In this document: in pieces, positions 23,117 through 31,427 of the stretch
How positions within the stretch are numbered: the stretch's first letter is position 1
Layout: every line of letters begins with the position of its first letter
Source of the DNA: Leisingera coralii
Lineage (GTDB): Bacteria > Pseudomonadota > Alphaproteobacteria > Rhodobacterales > Rhodobacteraceae
Direction of reading: 5' to 3'
DNA length: 64,000 bases
Assembly: GCF_049056525.1 (NCBI RefSeq)
Contig: NZ_JBHUPT010000035.1
Location: forward strand, 6,709-70,708
Notes under the pieces: generated by a model
Database searches by the model: none
Told to the model about the DNA's origin: nothing
Seen by the model: the letters and a program-made list of their open reading frames with translations, nothing else
Translations under genes and position numbers: made by a program

Positions 23117-23670
23117 CACGAGGCCTCCTTTATGTCAGAGAGATACGGCAGGGCCGCATCGCGTTCGGAAAGCACCGTCACCGGCAGCTTCCACTGGATT
23201 GCAATCTGCGGGTCCCGGTAGGACAGACCGGCCTGATGGGCGGGGCTGAAGGGCTGCGAATGGCTGTAATGCAGGGTCACGTCATCGCTGAGGGTCTGAA
23301 ACCCATGGGCGATGCCGGCCGGGATATAGAGCGTGTCCGCCCGGGCCCCGTCCAGGACGATGCCGGTCCACTGCAGGTAGGCGGGGGATTCCGGCCGGAG
23401 ATCGACCAGCACGTCGTAAATGCGGCCAGTGATGCAGGTCAGCAGCTTGATTTCGGCGAAAGGCGGCGTCTGGTAATGCATGCCGCGGATGGTGCCCCTG
23501 GCGGCGGTCCGCGACAGGTTGCTTTGCACCCAAGTGCTGTTCAGCCCGGCCTGTTCCAGCATTTCCGCGCAGGACAGGCGGCAGAAACTGCCGCGCGTGT
23601 CTTCGTGCAGCTGCGGCCGGCAGTGGAACACGCCCGGCAGGGACAGGGCGGACAGGAGCGGGGCGGACAT
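23116..23670 (-). CDS. dTDP-4-dehydrorhamnose 3,5-epimerase (RfbC)-like protein
   Basis: The 184 residues match the RfbC cupin fold: PGVFHCRPQLHEDTRGSFCR, the histidine motif RGTIRGMHYQTPP, VLVDLRPESPAYLQW, and LYIPAGIAHGFQTLSDD. The gene lies three bases after the cytidylyltransferase gene and overlaps the C-methyltransferase gene. As the cluster makes CDP rather than dTDP sugars, it probably epimerises C3 and/or C5 of the CDP-4-keto-6-deoxy intermediate; this is inference from context. Confidence 0.85.
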   Translation of the reverse strand: MSAPLLSALSLPGVFHCRPQLHEDTRGSFCRLSCAEMLEQAGLNSTWVQSNLSRTAARGTIRGMHYQTPPFAEIKLLTCITGRIYDVLVDLRPESPAYLQWTGIVLDGARADTLYIPAGIAHGFQTLSDDVTLHYSHSQPFSPAHQAGLSYRDPQIAIQWKLPVTVLSERDAALPYLSDIKEAS

Positions 23671-23673
23671 GGA

Positions 23674-24441
23674 TCAGCCCCAGGTCTTCCAAGGCGCGCT
23701 GCCGCTGCTCCACAGGCTTTCCAGCTGATTCTTGTCCCTGAGCGTATCCATCGCGCTCCAGAAGCCGCGGTGCTGGTAGACCGACAGCTGCCCGTCCTTC
23801 GCCAGCCGCTGCAGGGGTTCCTTTTCCCAGACCGTCTCCGGTCCCTCGATATGATCCAGAACCGAGGGTTCGCAGACAAAGAAGCCGCCGCTCACCCAGC
23901 TGTTGTCGCCTGCCGGTTTCTCCACAAAACCGCTGGCGGCGCTGCCGTCCATCTCGATGCTGCCGTAGCGGCCGGTGGGCTGCACCGCGGTGACCGTCGC
24001 CTGGCGGCCTTCGGCAAAGTGGAAGCCGATTAGGCTGGTCAGATCGACATCGGAGACCCCGTCGCCGTAAGTCAGGCAGAAGGTCTCGTTCAGATGCGGC
24101 CGGGCATAGGCCAGGCGGCCGCCGGTCTGGGTCAGCTCGCCGGTGCTCAGCATGGTGATGCGCCAGGGCTCTGCGGAATGGTTCAGGATATTGAAGTCGC
24201 CGGTTCCCAGATCGACGCTCACGTCTGCATTATACAGCAGGTAGTTGGTGAAGTACTCCTTGATCATATGGCCTTTGTAGCCGCAGAGGATGACGAAATC
24301 CGTCAGCCCGTGGGCACTGTAGGACTTCATGATATGCCACAGGATGGGCTTGCCGCCGATCTCCAGCATCGGCTTTGGCCGCAAATGGGATTCTTCGCTG
24401 ATCCGGGTGCCAAGACCGCCGGCCAGGATGACAACTTTCAT
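23674..24441 (-). CDS. rfbF: Glucose-1-phosphate cytidylyltransferase
   Basis: A 255-residue nucleotidyltransferase that makes CDP-glucose from CTP and glucose-1-phosphate. Diagnostic features are the N-terminal VVILAGGLGTRISEESHLRP and KPMLEIGGKPILWHIMKSY, CGYKGHMIKEYFTNYLLYNA, the acidic metal site in TYGDGVSDVD, and WVSGGFFVCEPSVLDHI. It is the first gene of the leftward run 24441 to 18922, with 159 bases to the divergent methyltransferase gene. Together with RfbG at 25880 it opens the CDP-4-keto-6-deoxyglucose pathway. Confidence 0.93.
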   Translation of the reverse strand: MKVVILAGGLGTRISEESHLRPKPMLEIGGKPILWHIMKSYSAHGLTDFVILCGYKGHMIKEYFTNYLLYNADVSVDLGTGDFNILNHSAEPWRITMLSTGELTQTGGRLAYARPHLNETFCLTYGDGVSDVDLTSLIGFHFAEGRQATVTAVQPTGRYGSIEMDGSAASGFVEKPAGDNSWVSGGFFVCEPSVLDHIEGPETVWEKEPLQRLAKDGQLSVYQHRGFWSAMDTLRDKNQLESLWSSGSAPWKTWG

Positions 24442-24600
24442 GTGCTTGCTCCCATCAATTACAATCTCACTTGAAATTTAGCGATACGCGGGCACGGTTA
24501 ATTTTCTTTTACCGGAGCAGGTGTTTCAGGTTTGGTAACCATTCTCTATTAGGCCTTCTGGCACCAGCGCCCCTGCTGGAAGCCCTGCCCGAGGTTGATC

Positions 24601-25857
24601 ATGAGCAAAACCCCGCCCTACCCGTGTCCCGTGTGTCAGCCGCAGGCGGAGGGCCGCCGGGCGGTGCAGGCCTGCCGGGGCGGCCAGGTGATCGAGCGGC
24701 GGCTCAACGTGCCGGCGCTGCAGAATGTCACCCTGGCCACCCGGGAAGCGGCGCAAACGGCCCGGCGCGGCACCTTGAAAATGGTCCAGTGTTGCGGCTG
24801 CGGCTTTGTCTGGAACGCCGCCTTTGACCCGGAGCTCATGTCTTATGACGGCGGCTACAACAATGATGTCACCGCCTCGAGCTTCTATCAGGCGCATCTG
24901 TGCGCCATGGCGGACCGGATCCTGGCCTCGGTGCCGCCGGGGGAGGATATCCACTATGTGGAGATCGGCTGCGGCGAGGGGGATTTCCTGCGCCTGCTGC
25001 ATGAGCGCGGCCAGGGGCGGGTGGTCTCGGCGGTTGGCTTCGACCCTTCTTTCACGGCGCCGGAGCAGCTGCCGGATGGGGTTGTCGTCCACCCCTGCTA
25101 TTTCACCCCGGCGGAGACCGCGAAGATTCCGCCGCAGACCAATGTCGTCTGCTCCCGCCATACCATCGAGCATGTCAGCGATGTGCAGGGCTTTGCCGCG
25201 AACCTGGCCGCGGTCATGGCGCCGGGGCGGCAGCTGTTTGTCGAAACGCCCGACGCGGACTGGATCCTGCGCCATAGTGCGTTCCAGGATTTCTTCTACG
25301 AGCATTGCGCGCTCTACACCCCGCATTCGATCAGCCTGCTGCTGGCGCAGCACGGCCTGCAATGCGAGGTGGTGCCTGTCTATGACGGCCAGTACATGTG
25401 GGTGCAGGCGCAAATATCCGCAGAAGGCCTGCCCGCGGTGCCGCCGCCGACCGCGGACCCGCAGGAACTGGGGCGGGCCTATCAGGCGCATCGCGGCGCA
25501 TTGCTGGACAGATGGTCGGCCTATCTGGAGCGCCGTAAATGCGCAGGCCCGGTTGCCATCTGGGGCGCTGCCTCCAAGGGGGTGACCTTCTCGCTGATCA
25601 TGAACGCCCGCGCGCATCAGATGATTTCTGCGGGCATCGATCTCAATCAGGCCAAGCAAGGCTGCTACATGCCCGTCACCGGCATCCCGATTGTGCCGCC
25701 AGAGGAGGCCAGGCAGATGGGGGTGGCGACCATCGTGATCATGAACCCGAACTACGAAACGGAGATCCGGGACATGATTGCCGGGATGGGCTGGTCCGTT
25801 GAGATCGCGGTGCTGAATGAAACCGCCGGCGGGCTTCAGCTCAAGCATGTTTCCTGA
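24601..25857 (+). CDS. SAM-dependent C-methyltransferase-like protein with N-terminal zinc site
   Basis: The ATG at 24601 is used; an in-frame TTG lies two codons upstream. It has the same plan as the protein at 21836: N-terminal cysteine pairs (YPCPVC and CCGCGFVW), the SAM motif YVEIGCGEGDFLRLLHERG, SRHTIEHVSDVQGFAANLA, FYEHCALYTPHSISLLL, and a C-terminal Rossmann-like part (GPVAIWGAASKGVTFSLIM). It is divergent from rfbF and heads a rightward pair with rfbG. Two such proteins in one cluster suggest two branch methylations or one that lost methyl transfer; the sequence does not decide. Confidence 0.82.
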   Translation: MSKTPPYPCPVCQPQAEGRRAVQACRGGQVIERRLNVPALQNVTLATREAAQTARRGTLKMVQCCGCGFVWNAAFDPELMSYDGGYNNDVTASSFYQAHLCAMADRILASVPPGEDIHYVEIGCGEGDFLRLLHERGQGRVVSAVGFDPSFTAPEQLPDGVVVHPCYFTPAETAKIPPQTNVVCSRHTIEHVSDVQGFAANLAAVMAPGRQLFVETPDADWILRHSAFQDFFYEHCALYTPHSISLLLAQHGLQCEVVPVYDGQYMWVQAQISAEGLPAVPPPTADPQELGRAYQAHRGALLDRWSAYLERRKCAGPVAIWGAASKGVTFSLIMNARAHQMISAGIDLNQAKQGCYMPVTGIPIVPPEEARQMGVATIVIMNPNYETEIRDMIAGMGWSVEIAVLNETAGGLQLKHVS

Positions 25858-25879
25858 CCCAGACAGCAAAGGCACCAAC

Positions 25880-26998
25880 GTGAGCAACAGTGACTTCCGC
25901 AGTGCGCCCTCGTTCTGGCAGGGGCGCCGTGTGTTTGTGACCGGACATACCGGTTTCAAGGGCAGCTGGCTGACCGCCTGGCTGCTGCAGATGCAGGCAC
26001 AGGTGCGCGGCTTTGCGCTGCCGCCCTCGACGACCGGGGTGCCCGCGGGGCGGCAGAGCTTCTTTGAAGAGCTGGGGCTGGCGGCGCAGATCGACCATGT
26101 GCCGGGTGACGTGCGCGATCAGACTGCGCTGCGCCAGGCGGTGAAGGCCTTTGATCCGGAGGTTGTCATCCACATGGCGGCGCAGCCGCTGGTGCGCTAT
26201 TCCTATGCGGCGCCGGTGGAAACCTATGCGACCAATGTCATGGGCACCGTGCATCTGCTGGAAGCCTGCCGCACGGCGGCGCCGTCGCTGCGTTCGGTTG
26301 TCGTGGTCTCCAGCGACAAATGCTATGAGAACCGCGAACAGATCTGGGGCTACCGGGAAACCGACGCCATGGGCGGGCATGACCCCTATTCCAACAGCAA
26401 GGGCTGCACCGAGCTGGTCACCGCCTCCTACCGCAGCTCCTATTTCCCGCCCGACCGCCTGCAGGAGCATGGTGTGGCGCTTGCGTCGGGACGGGCCGGC
26501 AATGTGATCGGCGGCGGCGACTGGAGCCCGGACCGGATTGTTCCGGATGCCATGCGGGCCTTGGCCGGCGGCAGCACCCTGCGCCTGCGCCACCCCGGGG
26601 CTCTGCGCCCCTGGCAGCATGTGCTCGACCCGCTGGCGGGCTATCTCCGCTTGGCCGAAATGGGGTTTTCAGCGCCCGAACTTTGCGCCCGGGGCTGGAA
26701 TTTTGGCCCTGCGGACCAGATGAATCTCTCCGTTGGGGAAATGATCGCCGGTTTCGCGGACACCCTTGGCCCGGAGTTTCAGTGGAGCTGCCAGCCGGAC
26801 GGCACCCTGCATGAGGCAAATCTCCTCAAGCTGGACTGCAGCGCCGCGCGGCAGCTGCTGGGCTGGCAGCCGCTGCTTGATGCCGGTCAGATGACGGCCT
26901 GGACCGCGGAATGGTACAAGGGCCGGACGCCGGAGCAGAGAAACGCGGCCGCCGCACGGCAGATCACGGAGTACCGGAACCGGCTGGCCGAGGCCTGA
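25880..26998 (+). CDS. rfbG: CDP-glucose 4,6-dehydratase
   Basis: An extended SDR enzyme that converts CDP-glucose to CDP-4-keto-6-deoxyglucose. Motifs are the NAD-binding FVTGHTGFKGSWL, IHMAAQPLVRYSY, VVSSDKCYEN and the catalytic Y and K in YSNSKG. The GTG at 25880 gives an N-terminus like known family members (SFWQGRRVFVTGHTG); in-frame ATGs at 25817 and 25847 would overlap the upstream gene. It directly follows the methyltransferase gene. No RfbH-type 3-dehydrase is present, so the product is not a 3,6-dideoxy sugar of the abequose type. Confidence 0.93.
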   Translation: MSNSDFRSAPSFWQGRRVFVTGHTGFKGSWLTAWLLQMQAQVRGFALPPSTTGVPAGRQSFFEELGLAAQIDHVPGDVRDQTALRQAVKAFDPEVVIHMAAQPLVRYSYAAPVETYATNVMGTVHLLEACRTAAPSLRSVVVVSSDKCYENREQIWGYRETDAMGGHDPYSNSKGCTELVTASYRSSYFPPDRLQEHGVALASGRAGNVIGGGDWSPDRIVPDAMRALAGGSTLRLRHPGALRPWQHVLDPLAGYLRLAEMGFSAPELCARGWNFGPADQMNLSVGEMIAGFADTLGPEFQWSCQPDGTLHEANLLKLDCSAARQLLGWQPLLDAGQMTAWTAEWYKGRTPEQRNAAAARQITEYRNRLAEA

Positions 26999-27328
26999 TG
27001 TGCCCAGCCTTTCCCCGTCGCAGCGGTTAGGCTCAGGACTTCGGTAGCGGGCAGTGTGCAACGCAGGTTCCCTTGCAGCGTCTCACAGCAATAAATGACG
27101 ATTGCTGCGAGGGCGATGGCGGATAAGAAGACCTTTGAGCACCGGCCTGCGCCGGCGGTGCGGCTGACGGCTGCAAGGCCTGCTTCTTTACTTTGCTTCG
27201 ATCTCTTCGTGCGCCTCCGGTCAAATTGCACCGCTGGGAACAGTGATTGTTTTTCACCTTTTTAACAGTTTGCGGCCCGCGAGTTTGCGTTAGCTCAACA
27301 AACTCTTACCTTTGATTTTTTGAATGTT

Positions 27329-27345
27329 TTGATTTTCAAAATCAA
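27329..27345. promoter_or_regulatory. 17-bp perfect palindrome upstream of the nap operon
   Basis: The sequence TTGATTTT-C-AAAATCAA reads the same on both strands. Its ends equal FNR half sites (TTGAT and ATCAA), but the seven-base spacing is wrong for FNR, which needs four. It may be the operator of another dimeric regulator or a coincidence in an AT-rich region. Confidence 0.35.
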
Positions 27346-27356
27346 CCGGCTGTAAA

Positions 27357-27370
27357 ATGACTCAGATCAA
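27357..27370. promoter_or_regulatory. FNR/FnrL-like box upstream of napE
   Basis: The sequence ATGAC-TCAG-ATCAA matches the FNR consensus TTGAT-N4-ATCAA at eight of ten fixed positions. It lies 130 bases upstream of the napE start, a plausible distance for an activator site given an unmapped transcription start. Anaerobic or NO-linked regulation of nap by FnrL/Nnr-type proteins is known in related bacteria; binding here is inference. Confidence 0.4.
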
Positions 27371-27500
27371 TGTGACGGGCTTCGGTCCCTCGCATTCTCC
27401 CGTCCAGCGAAGTGAAGCTGACCTGGAAAACCGGACACAGACACAGCCGATTCCTGCCTGGCTTGCTCCGCTGAGAAAGTGAGAGCCAAGGAGGACGCAT

Positions 27501-27650
27501 ATGTCCGAACAGCCAACCAAAGCCGAAGAGCGGAATACTTTCCTGTTTCTCGCCGTCATCCTGGCGCCGGTTCTGGCGGTGGGGATTGTCGGCGGTTACG
27601 GGCTGATCATCTGGATCTCCCAGATCTTCCTGGGCCCGCCCGCCGGTTAA
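27501..27650 (+). CDS. napE: Periplasmic nitrate reductase small membrane protein NapE
   Basis: A 49-residue protein with an ideal ribosome-binding site (AAGGAGG, 27488-27494). It has a short charged N-terminus (KAEERNTF) and one membrane helix (FLFLAVILAPVLAVGIVGGY extending to the IIWISQIF segment), matching NapE. Its place as first gene before napF supports the call. NapE is a small inner-membrane protein of the nap system whose role is not well defined. Confidence 0.88.
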   Translation: MSEQPTKAEERNTFLFLAVILAPVLAVGIVGGYGLIIWISQIFLGPPAG

Positions 27651-27662
27651 GAGGCCAGGCCG

Positions 27663-28178
27663 ATGCCAGCTCATGCCAGCACAGCCCCTTCCCGGCGCGC
27701 CTTCCTGACCGGACGGGTCGCCAGGCCCGAGCCGGAGTTCCGTCCGCCCTGGACCGATGAGGCCCGGGTGCAGGCGCATTGCACCAGCTGCAATGCCTGC
27801 GTGGAGGCTTGCCCGGAAGAGATCATCGAATTCGACAGCCGCAACCGCCCGCGGATCAGCTTCCGGGGCGGCGAATGCACTTTCTGTGCAGCTTGCGCCG
27901 AGGCCTGCCCGGAACCTGTCTTCGATTTGGAGCAGCCCGCACCCTGGCCGGTAAGTGTGGAAATCGGCAGCAGCTGCCTGTTGTCCGCGGGCATCACCTG
28001 CCAGCTGTGCACCGACATCTGCGACCCGCGCGCCCTTCGGATGGATCTGTCGGTCCGTCCGGCAGGCGCCATCCAGGTTGATGCGGAGGCCTGCACCGGC
28101 TGCGGTGCCTGCCTTGCAACCTGTCCCAACAATGCCATCGCGATCCGCGATCCCCGCCAGCAAAGGAGCCCCGGGTGA
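27663..28178 (+). CDS. napF: Ferredoxin-type protein NapF
   Basis: A 171-residue iron-sulfur protein with repeated cysteine clusters of the 4Fe-4S ferredoxin type: CTSCNACVEACPE, CTFCAACAEACPE, CQLCTDICDP and CTGCGACLATCPN. It is cytoplasmic with no export signal, and NapF is known to assist maturation of NapA before export. It starts 12 bases after napE and its last codons overlap the start of napD (28175). Confidence 0.93.
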   Translation: MPAHASTAPSRRAFLTGRVARPEPEFRPPWTDEARVQAHCTSCNACVEACPEEIIEFDSRNRPRISFRGGECTFCAACAEACPEPVFDLEQPAPWPVSVEIGSSCLLSAGITCQLCTDICDPRALRMDLSVRPAGAIQVDAEACTGCGACLATCPNNAIAIRDPRQQRSPG

Positions 28179-28453
28179 CACAAGAGCTTCATATTTCCAG
28201 CCTGCTGGTGCGCAGCGACCCGGCCTGCATGGAGGCCGTGCTGGACACCATCAAAGCCATGCCGAACGCCGAAATTTCGCAAACGGATCCCTCGGGCAAA
28301 ATTGTCGTTTTGTTCGAAGCGGACAGTGATCGTGCCATTGGCGATGCCCTGGCCAAAATCCAGCTTCTCGACGGCGTCGCCAGCGCGGCGCTTGTCTTCC
28401 ATCAGACCTGCGATGCCCAGGAACTCGCCCTTCAAGAAGGAACCCCCCAATGA
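28175..28453 (+). CDS. napD: NapA maturation chaperone NapD
   Basis: A 92-residue cytoplasmic protein of the NapD family, which binds the twin-arginine signal peptide of NapA and holds it back until the cofactor is inserted. It begins ELHISSLLVRSDPACMEAVL and has the characteristic PNAEISQTDPSGKIVVLFEA segment. It overlaps napF by four bases and napA by four bases, so all three are translationally coupled. Confidence 0.92.
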   Translation: MTQELHISSLLVRSDPACMEAVLDTIKAMPNAEISQTDPSGKIVVLFEADSDRAIGDALAKIQLLDGVASAALVFHQTCDAQELALQEGTPQ

Positions 28454-30948
28454 CCGGAATTACACGCCGTGACGCCATCAAGGCGCAGGCTGCCGCCGCC
28501 GCGGCGCTTGCTGCCGGGCTGCCGATCCCCGCGGCAGCGCAGAACCTCGTAACCGACGCCAGCCTGACCGAACTGAAATGGTCCAAGGCGCCCTGCCGCT
28601 TCTGCGGCACCGGCTGCTCGATCATGGTCGCCACCAAGGCCGGCCGCGTGGTCGCCACCCATGGCGACACCCAGGCCGAAGTGAACCGCGGCCTGAACTG
28701 CGTCAAAGGTTACTTCCTGTCGAAGATCATGTATGGCGCCGACCGCCTGACCACGCCGCTGCTGCGCAAGACCAACGGCGAATATGACAAGAACGGCGAG
28801 TTCACCCCGGTCTCCTGGGATGAGGCCTTCGACATCATGGCCGAGAAGTGGAAGAAGACCCTGGCCGAGAAAGGCCCCGAGGGCATCGGCATGTTCGGTT
28901 CCGGCCAGTGGACCGTCTGGGAAGGCTATGCCGCTTCCAAGCTGATGAAGGCGGGCTTCCGCTCCAACAACATCGACCCGAACGCGCGCCACTGCATGGC
29001 CAGCGCCGTGGGCGGCTTCATGCGCACCTTCGGCATCGACGAGCCGATGGGCTGCTATGACGACTTCGAGAATGCCGACGCCTTTGTGCTGTGGGGCTCG
29101 AACATGGCGGAGATGCACCCGATCCTGTGGACCCGTCTCACCGACCGCCGCTTCAGCCATCCGCATGTGAAGGTGGCGGTGCTGTCGACCTTCACCCACC
29201 GCAGCTTCGATCTGGCCGACATCCCGGCGGTCTTTACCCCGCACAGCGATCTGGTGATCCTGAACTACATCGCCAACTACATCATCCAGAACGGCGCGGT
29301 GAACGAGGACTTCGTTTCCAAGCACGTCAACTTCAAGCGCGGCAACCAGAACATCGGTTATGGCCTGCGGCCCGAGCACCCGCTCGAGCAGATGGCCGAG
29401 AACGCCGGAAAGGCCGGCGGCGCCTCGGAGATGACCTTCGAGGAATTTGCCGAGTTCGTTTCCGAATACACGCTTGAAAAGGCGGCGGAGATGTCCGGTG
29501 TCCCGGCTGAGACGCTGGAGAAGATCGCCAAGCTTTATGCCGATCCGGAGACCAAGGTCATGTCGCTCTGGACCATGGGCGTGAACCAGCACACCCGCGG
29601 TGTCTGGGTCAACAACATGATCTACAACATCCACCTGCTGACCGGTAAGATCTCCACCCCCGGCAACTCGCCGTTCTCGCTGACCGGCCAGCCCTCGGCC
29701 TGCGGCACTGCGCGCGAGGTCGGCACCTTCGCTCACCGTCTGCCCGCCGACATGGTGGTCAAGAACCCCGAGCACCGCGCCTATGCCGAAAAGATCTGGA
29801 AGCTGCCCGAAGGCACTGTGCCGGACTGGGTCGGCGCCCACGCCGTGAAGCAGAACCGCGACCTGAAGGACGGCAAGATCAACTGCTACTGGGTGCAGGT
29901 GAACAACAACATGCAGGCCGCCCCCAACATGATGGAGGAAGGGCTGCCGGGCTACCGCAACCCCGATAACTTCATCGTGGTGTCGGACGCCTATCCGACG
30001 GTGACGGCCGAGGCCGCCGACCTGATCCTGCCCGCCGCCATGTGGGTGGAGAAGGAAGGCGCCTACGGCAACGCCGAACGCCGCACCCAGTTCTGGTACC
30101 AGCTGGTGAACGCGCCGGGCGAATCCAAGTCCGACCTGTGGCAGCTGGCGGAGTTCTCCAAGCGCTTCACCACCGATGAAGTCTGGCCCGCTGAAATCCT
30201 GGACGCCAATCCGGACTACAAGGGCAAAACCCTGTTCGAGGTGCTGTTCGCCAACGGCAAGGTCGACCAGTACGAGCTGTCCGAGAAGGCCAAGGAATAC
30301 GGCAACCACGAATCCGAGGACTTCGGCTTCTACATCCAGAAGGGCCTGTTCGAGGAATACGCCGAATTCGGCCGCGGCAAGGCCCACGACCTGGCGCCGT
30401 TCGAAACTTACCACGAAACACGCGGCCTGCGCTGGCCGGTTGTGGACGGCAAGGAAACCCAGTGGCGCTTCAAGGAAGGTTCCGACCCCTATGTGACCCC
30501 GGGGACCGATTTCGAGTTCTACGGCAAGCCCGACGGCAAGGCGGTGATCTTTGCGCTGCCTTACGAGCCGCCGGCGGAAAGCCCGGACGCGGAATACCCG
30601 TTATGGCTGACCACCGGCAGGGTGCTGGAGCACTGGCACTCCGGCTCGATGACCCAGCGGGTGCCGGAGCTGTACCAGGCGATCCCGGACGCGCTGTGCT
30701 ACATGCATCCGGACGATGCCAAGGCCATGGGCTTCCGGCGCGGCACCGAAGTGCGGGTGATCTCGCGGCGCGGTGAAATCCGCACCCGGGTGGAAACCCG
30801 CGGCCGCAACAAGCCGCCCAAAGGCCTGGTCTTTGTGCCCTGGTTCGATGCGCGCCGGCTGATCAACAAGGTCACGCTGGATGCCACCGATCCGATCTCG
30901 AAACAGACGGACTTCAAGAAATGCGCAGTCCGTATCGAAGCAGTGTGA
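28450..30948 (+). CDS. napA: Periplasmic nitrate reductase catalytic subunit NapA
   Basis: The molybdenum enzyme that reduces nitrate to nitrite in the periplasm (832 residues, the normal NapA length). The N-terminus carries a twin-arginine signal (TRRDAIKAQAAAAAALAAGL). The 4Fe-4S cluster ligands are C49, C52, C56 (CRFCGTGC) and C84 (RGLNCVKG). C182 in DPNARHCMAS is the expected molybdenum ligand. The C-terminal dinucleotide-binding domain (LWLTTGRVLEHWHSGSMTQR) is complete. It lies in the order napEFDABC. Confidence 0.97.
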   Translation: MTGITRRDAIKAQAAAAAALAAGLPIPAAAQNLVTDASLTELKWSKAPCRFCGTGCSIMVATKAGRVVATHGDTQAEVNRGLNCVKGYFLSKIMYGADRLTTPLLRKTNGEYDKNGEFTPVSWDEAFDIMAEKWKKTLAEKGPEGIGMFGSGQWTVWEGYAASKLMKAGFRSNNIDPNARHCMASAVGGFMRTFGIDEPMGCYDDFENADAFVLWGSNMAEMHPILWTRLTDRRFSHPHVKVAVLSTFTHRSFDLADIPAVFTPHSDLVILNYIANYIIQNGAVNEDFVSKHVNFKRGNQNIGYGLRPEHPLEQMAENAGKAGGASEMTFEEFAEFVSEYTLEKAAEMSGVPAETLEKIAKLYADPETKVMSLWTMGVNQHTRGVWVNNMIYNIHLLTGKISTPGNSPFSLTGQPSACGTAREVGTFAHRLPADMVVKNPEHRAYAEKIWKLPEGTVPDWVGAHAVKQNRDLKDGKINCYWVQVNNNMQAAPNMMEEGLPGYRNPDNFIVVSDAYPTVTAEAADLILPAAMWVEKEGAYGNAERRTQFWYQLVNAPGESKSDLWQLAEFSKRFTTDEVWPAEILDANPDYKGKTLFEVLFANGKVDQYELSEKAKEYGNHESEDFGFYIQKGLFEEYAEFGRGKAHDLAPFETYHETRGLRWPVVDGKETQWRFKEGSDPYVTPGTDFEFYGKPDGKAVIFALPYEPPAESPDAEYPLWLTTGRVLEHWHSGSMTQRVPELYQAIPDALCYMHPDDAKAMGFRRGTEVRVISRRGEIRTRVETRGRNKPPKGLVFVPWFDARRLINKVTLDATDPISKQTDFKKCAVRIEAV

Positions 30949-30956
30949 GGTCCGTC

Positions 30957-31427
30957 ATGAAACATCTCCGTCTCGCCATCCTGGCCGCACCGATCCTGCT
31001 GGCCTCGGCCGCTTTCGCCCAGAACCAGGTCGCCACGCTGCGCAACACCGCGCCGCTGGACGAGCAGGGCGAAGCCACCCAGATCCCCGGTGTCGTCAAC
31101 ACCGACATCCGCCAGGTACGCAACTACCCGGATCAGCCACCGCTGATCCCGCACAAGACCGACAACTATCAGGTCGACCTGAACTCCAACAAATGCCTGA
31201 CCTGCCACAGCCGCACGGCTGTGGAAGTCAGCCAGGCGCCGATGATTTCGGTCACCCACTTCATGAACCGCGAGGGCCAGACCCTCGGCGCGGTCAGCCC
31301 GCGGCGCTATTTCTGCAACCAGTGCCACGTGGTGCAGACCAACGCCCGGCCGCTGGTCGAGAATGAGTTCGTCGATGTGGACAAGGTGCTCGACTATGTG
31401 CACTCGAAGCAGGGCGGGGCGGACTGA
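30957..31427 (+). CDS. napB: Periplasmic nitrate reductase diheme cytochrome c subunit NapB
   Basis: The ATG at 30957 gives a Sec signal peptide (MKHLRLAILAAPILLASAAF, cleaved after the next A) and is preferred over an in-frame start at 30921 that lies inside napA. The mature protein contains two c-type heme motifs, CLTCH and CNQCH, with further histidines for the second axial ligand (SVTHFM). It passes electrons from NapC to NapA. It follows napA by 8 bases and its end overlaps napC. Confidence 0.95.
   Translation: MKHLRLAILAAPILLASAAFAQNQVATLRNTAPLDEQGEATQIPGVVNTDIRQVRNYPDQPPLIPHKTDNYQVDLNSNKCLTCHSRTAVEVSQAPMISVTHFMNREGQTLGAVSPRRYFCNQCHVVQTNARPLVENEFVDVDKVLDYVHSKQGGAD

Larger units (their letters stand above)
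26999..27500. other. Intergenic region before the nap operon
   Basis: The region of about 500 bases between rfbG and napE contains no credible gene. The left part has a GC-rich imperfect hairpin around 27139-27162 (GCACCGGC and GCCGGCGGTGC). The right part is AT-rich and holds a 17-bp perfect palindrome (27329-27345) and an FNR-like box (27357-27370), both reported separately. The nap promoter should lie between the box and 27500. Confidence 0.45.

Noticed and set aside
28432..30414. Minus-strand open frame of about 660 codons opposite napA
   Set aside because: GC-rich third positions of napA keep the opposite strand open; the translation resembles no family and overlaps a certain gene completely.
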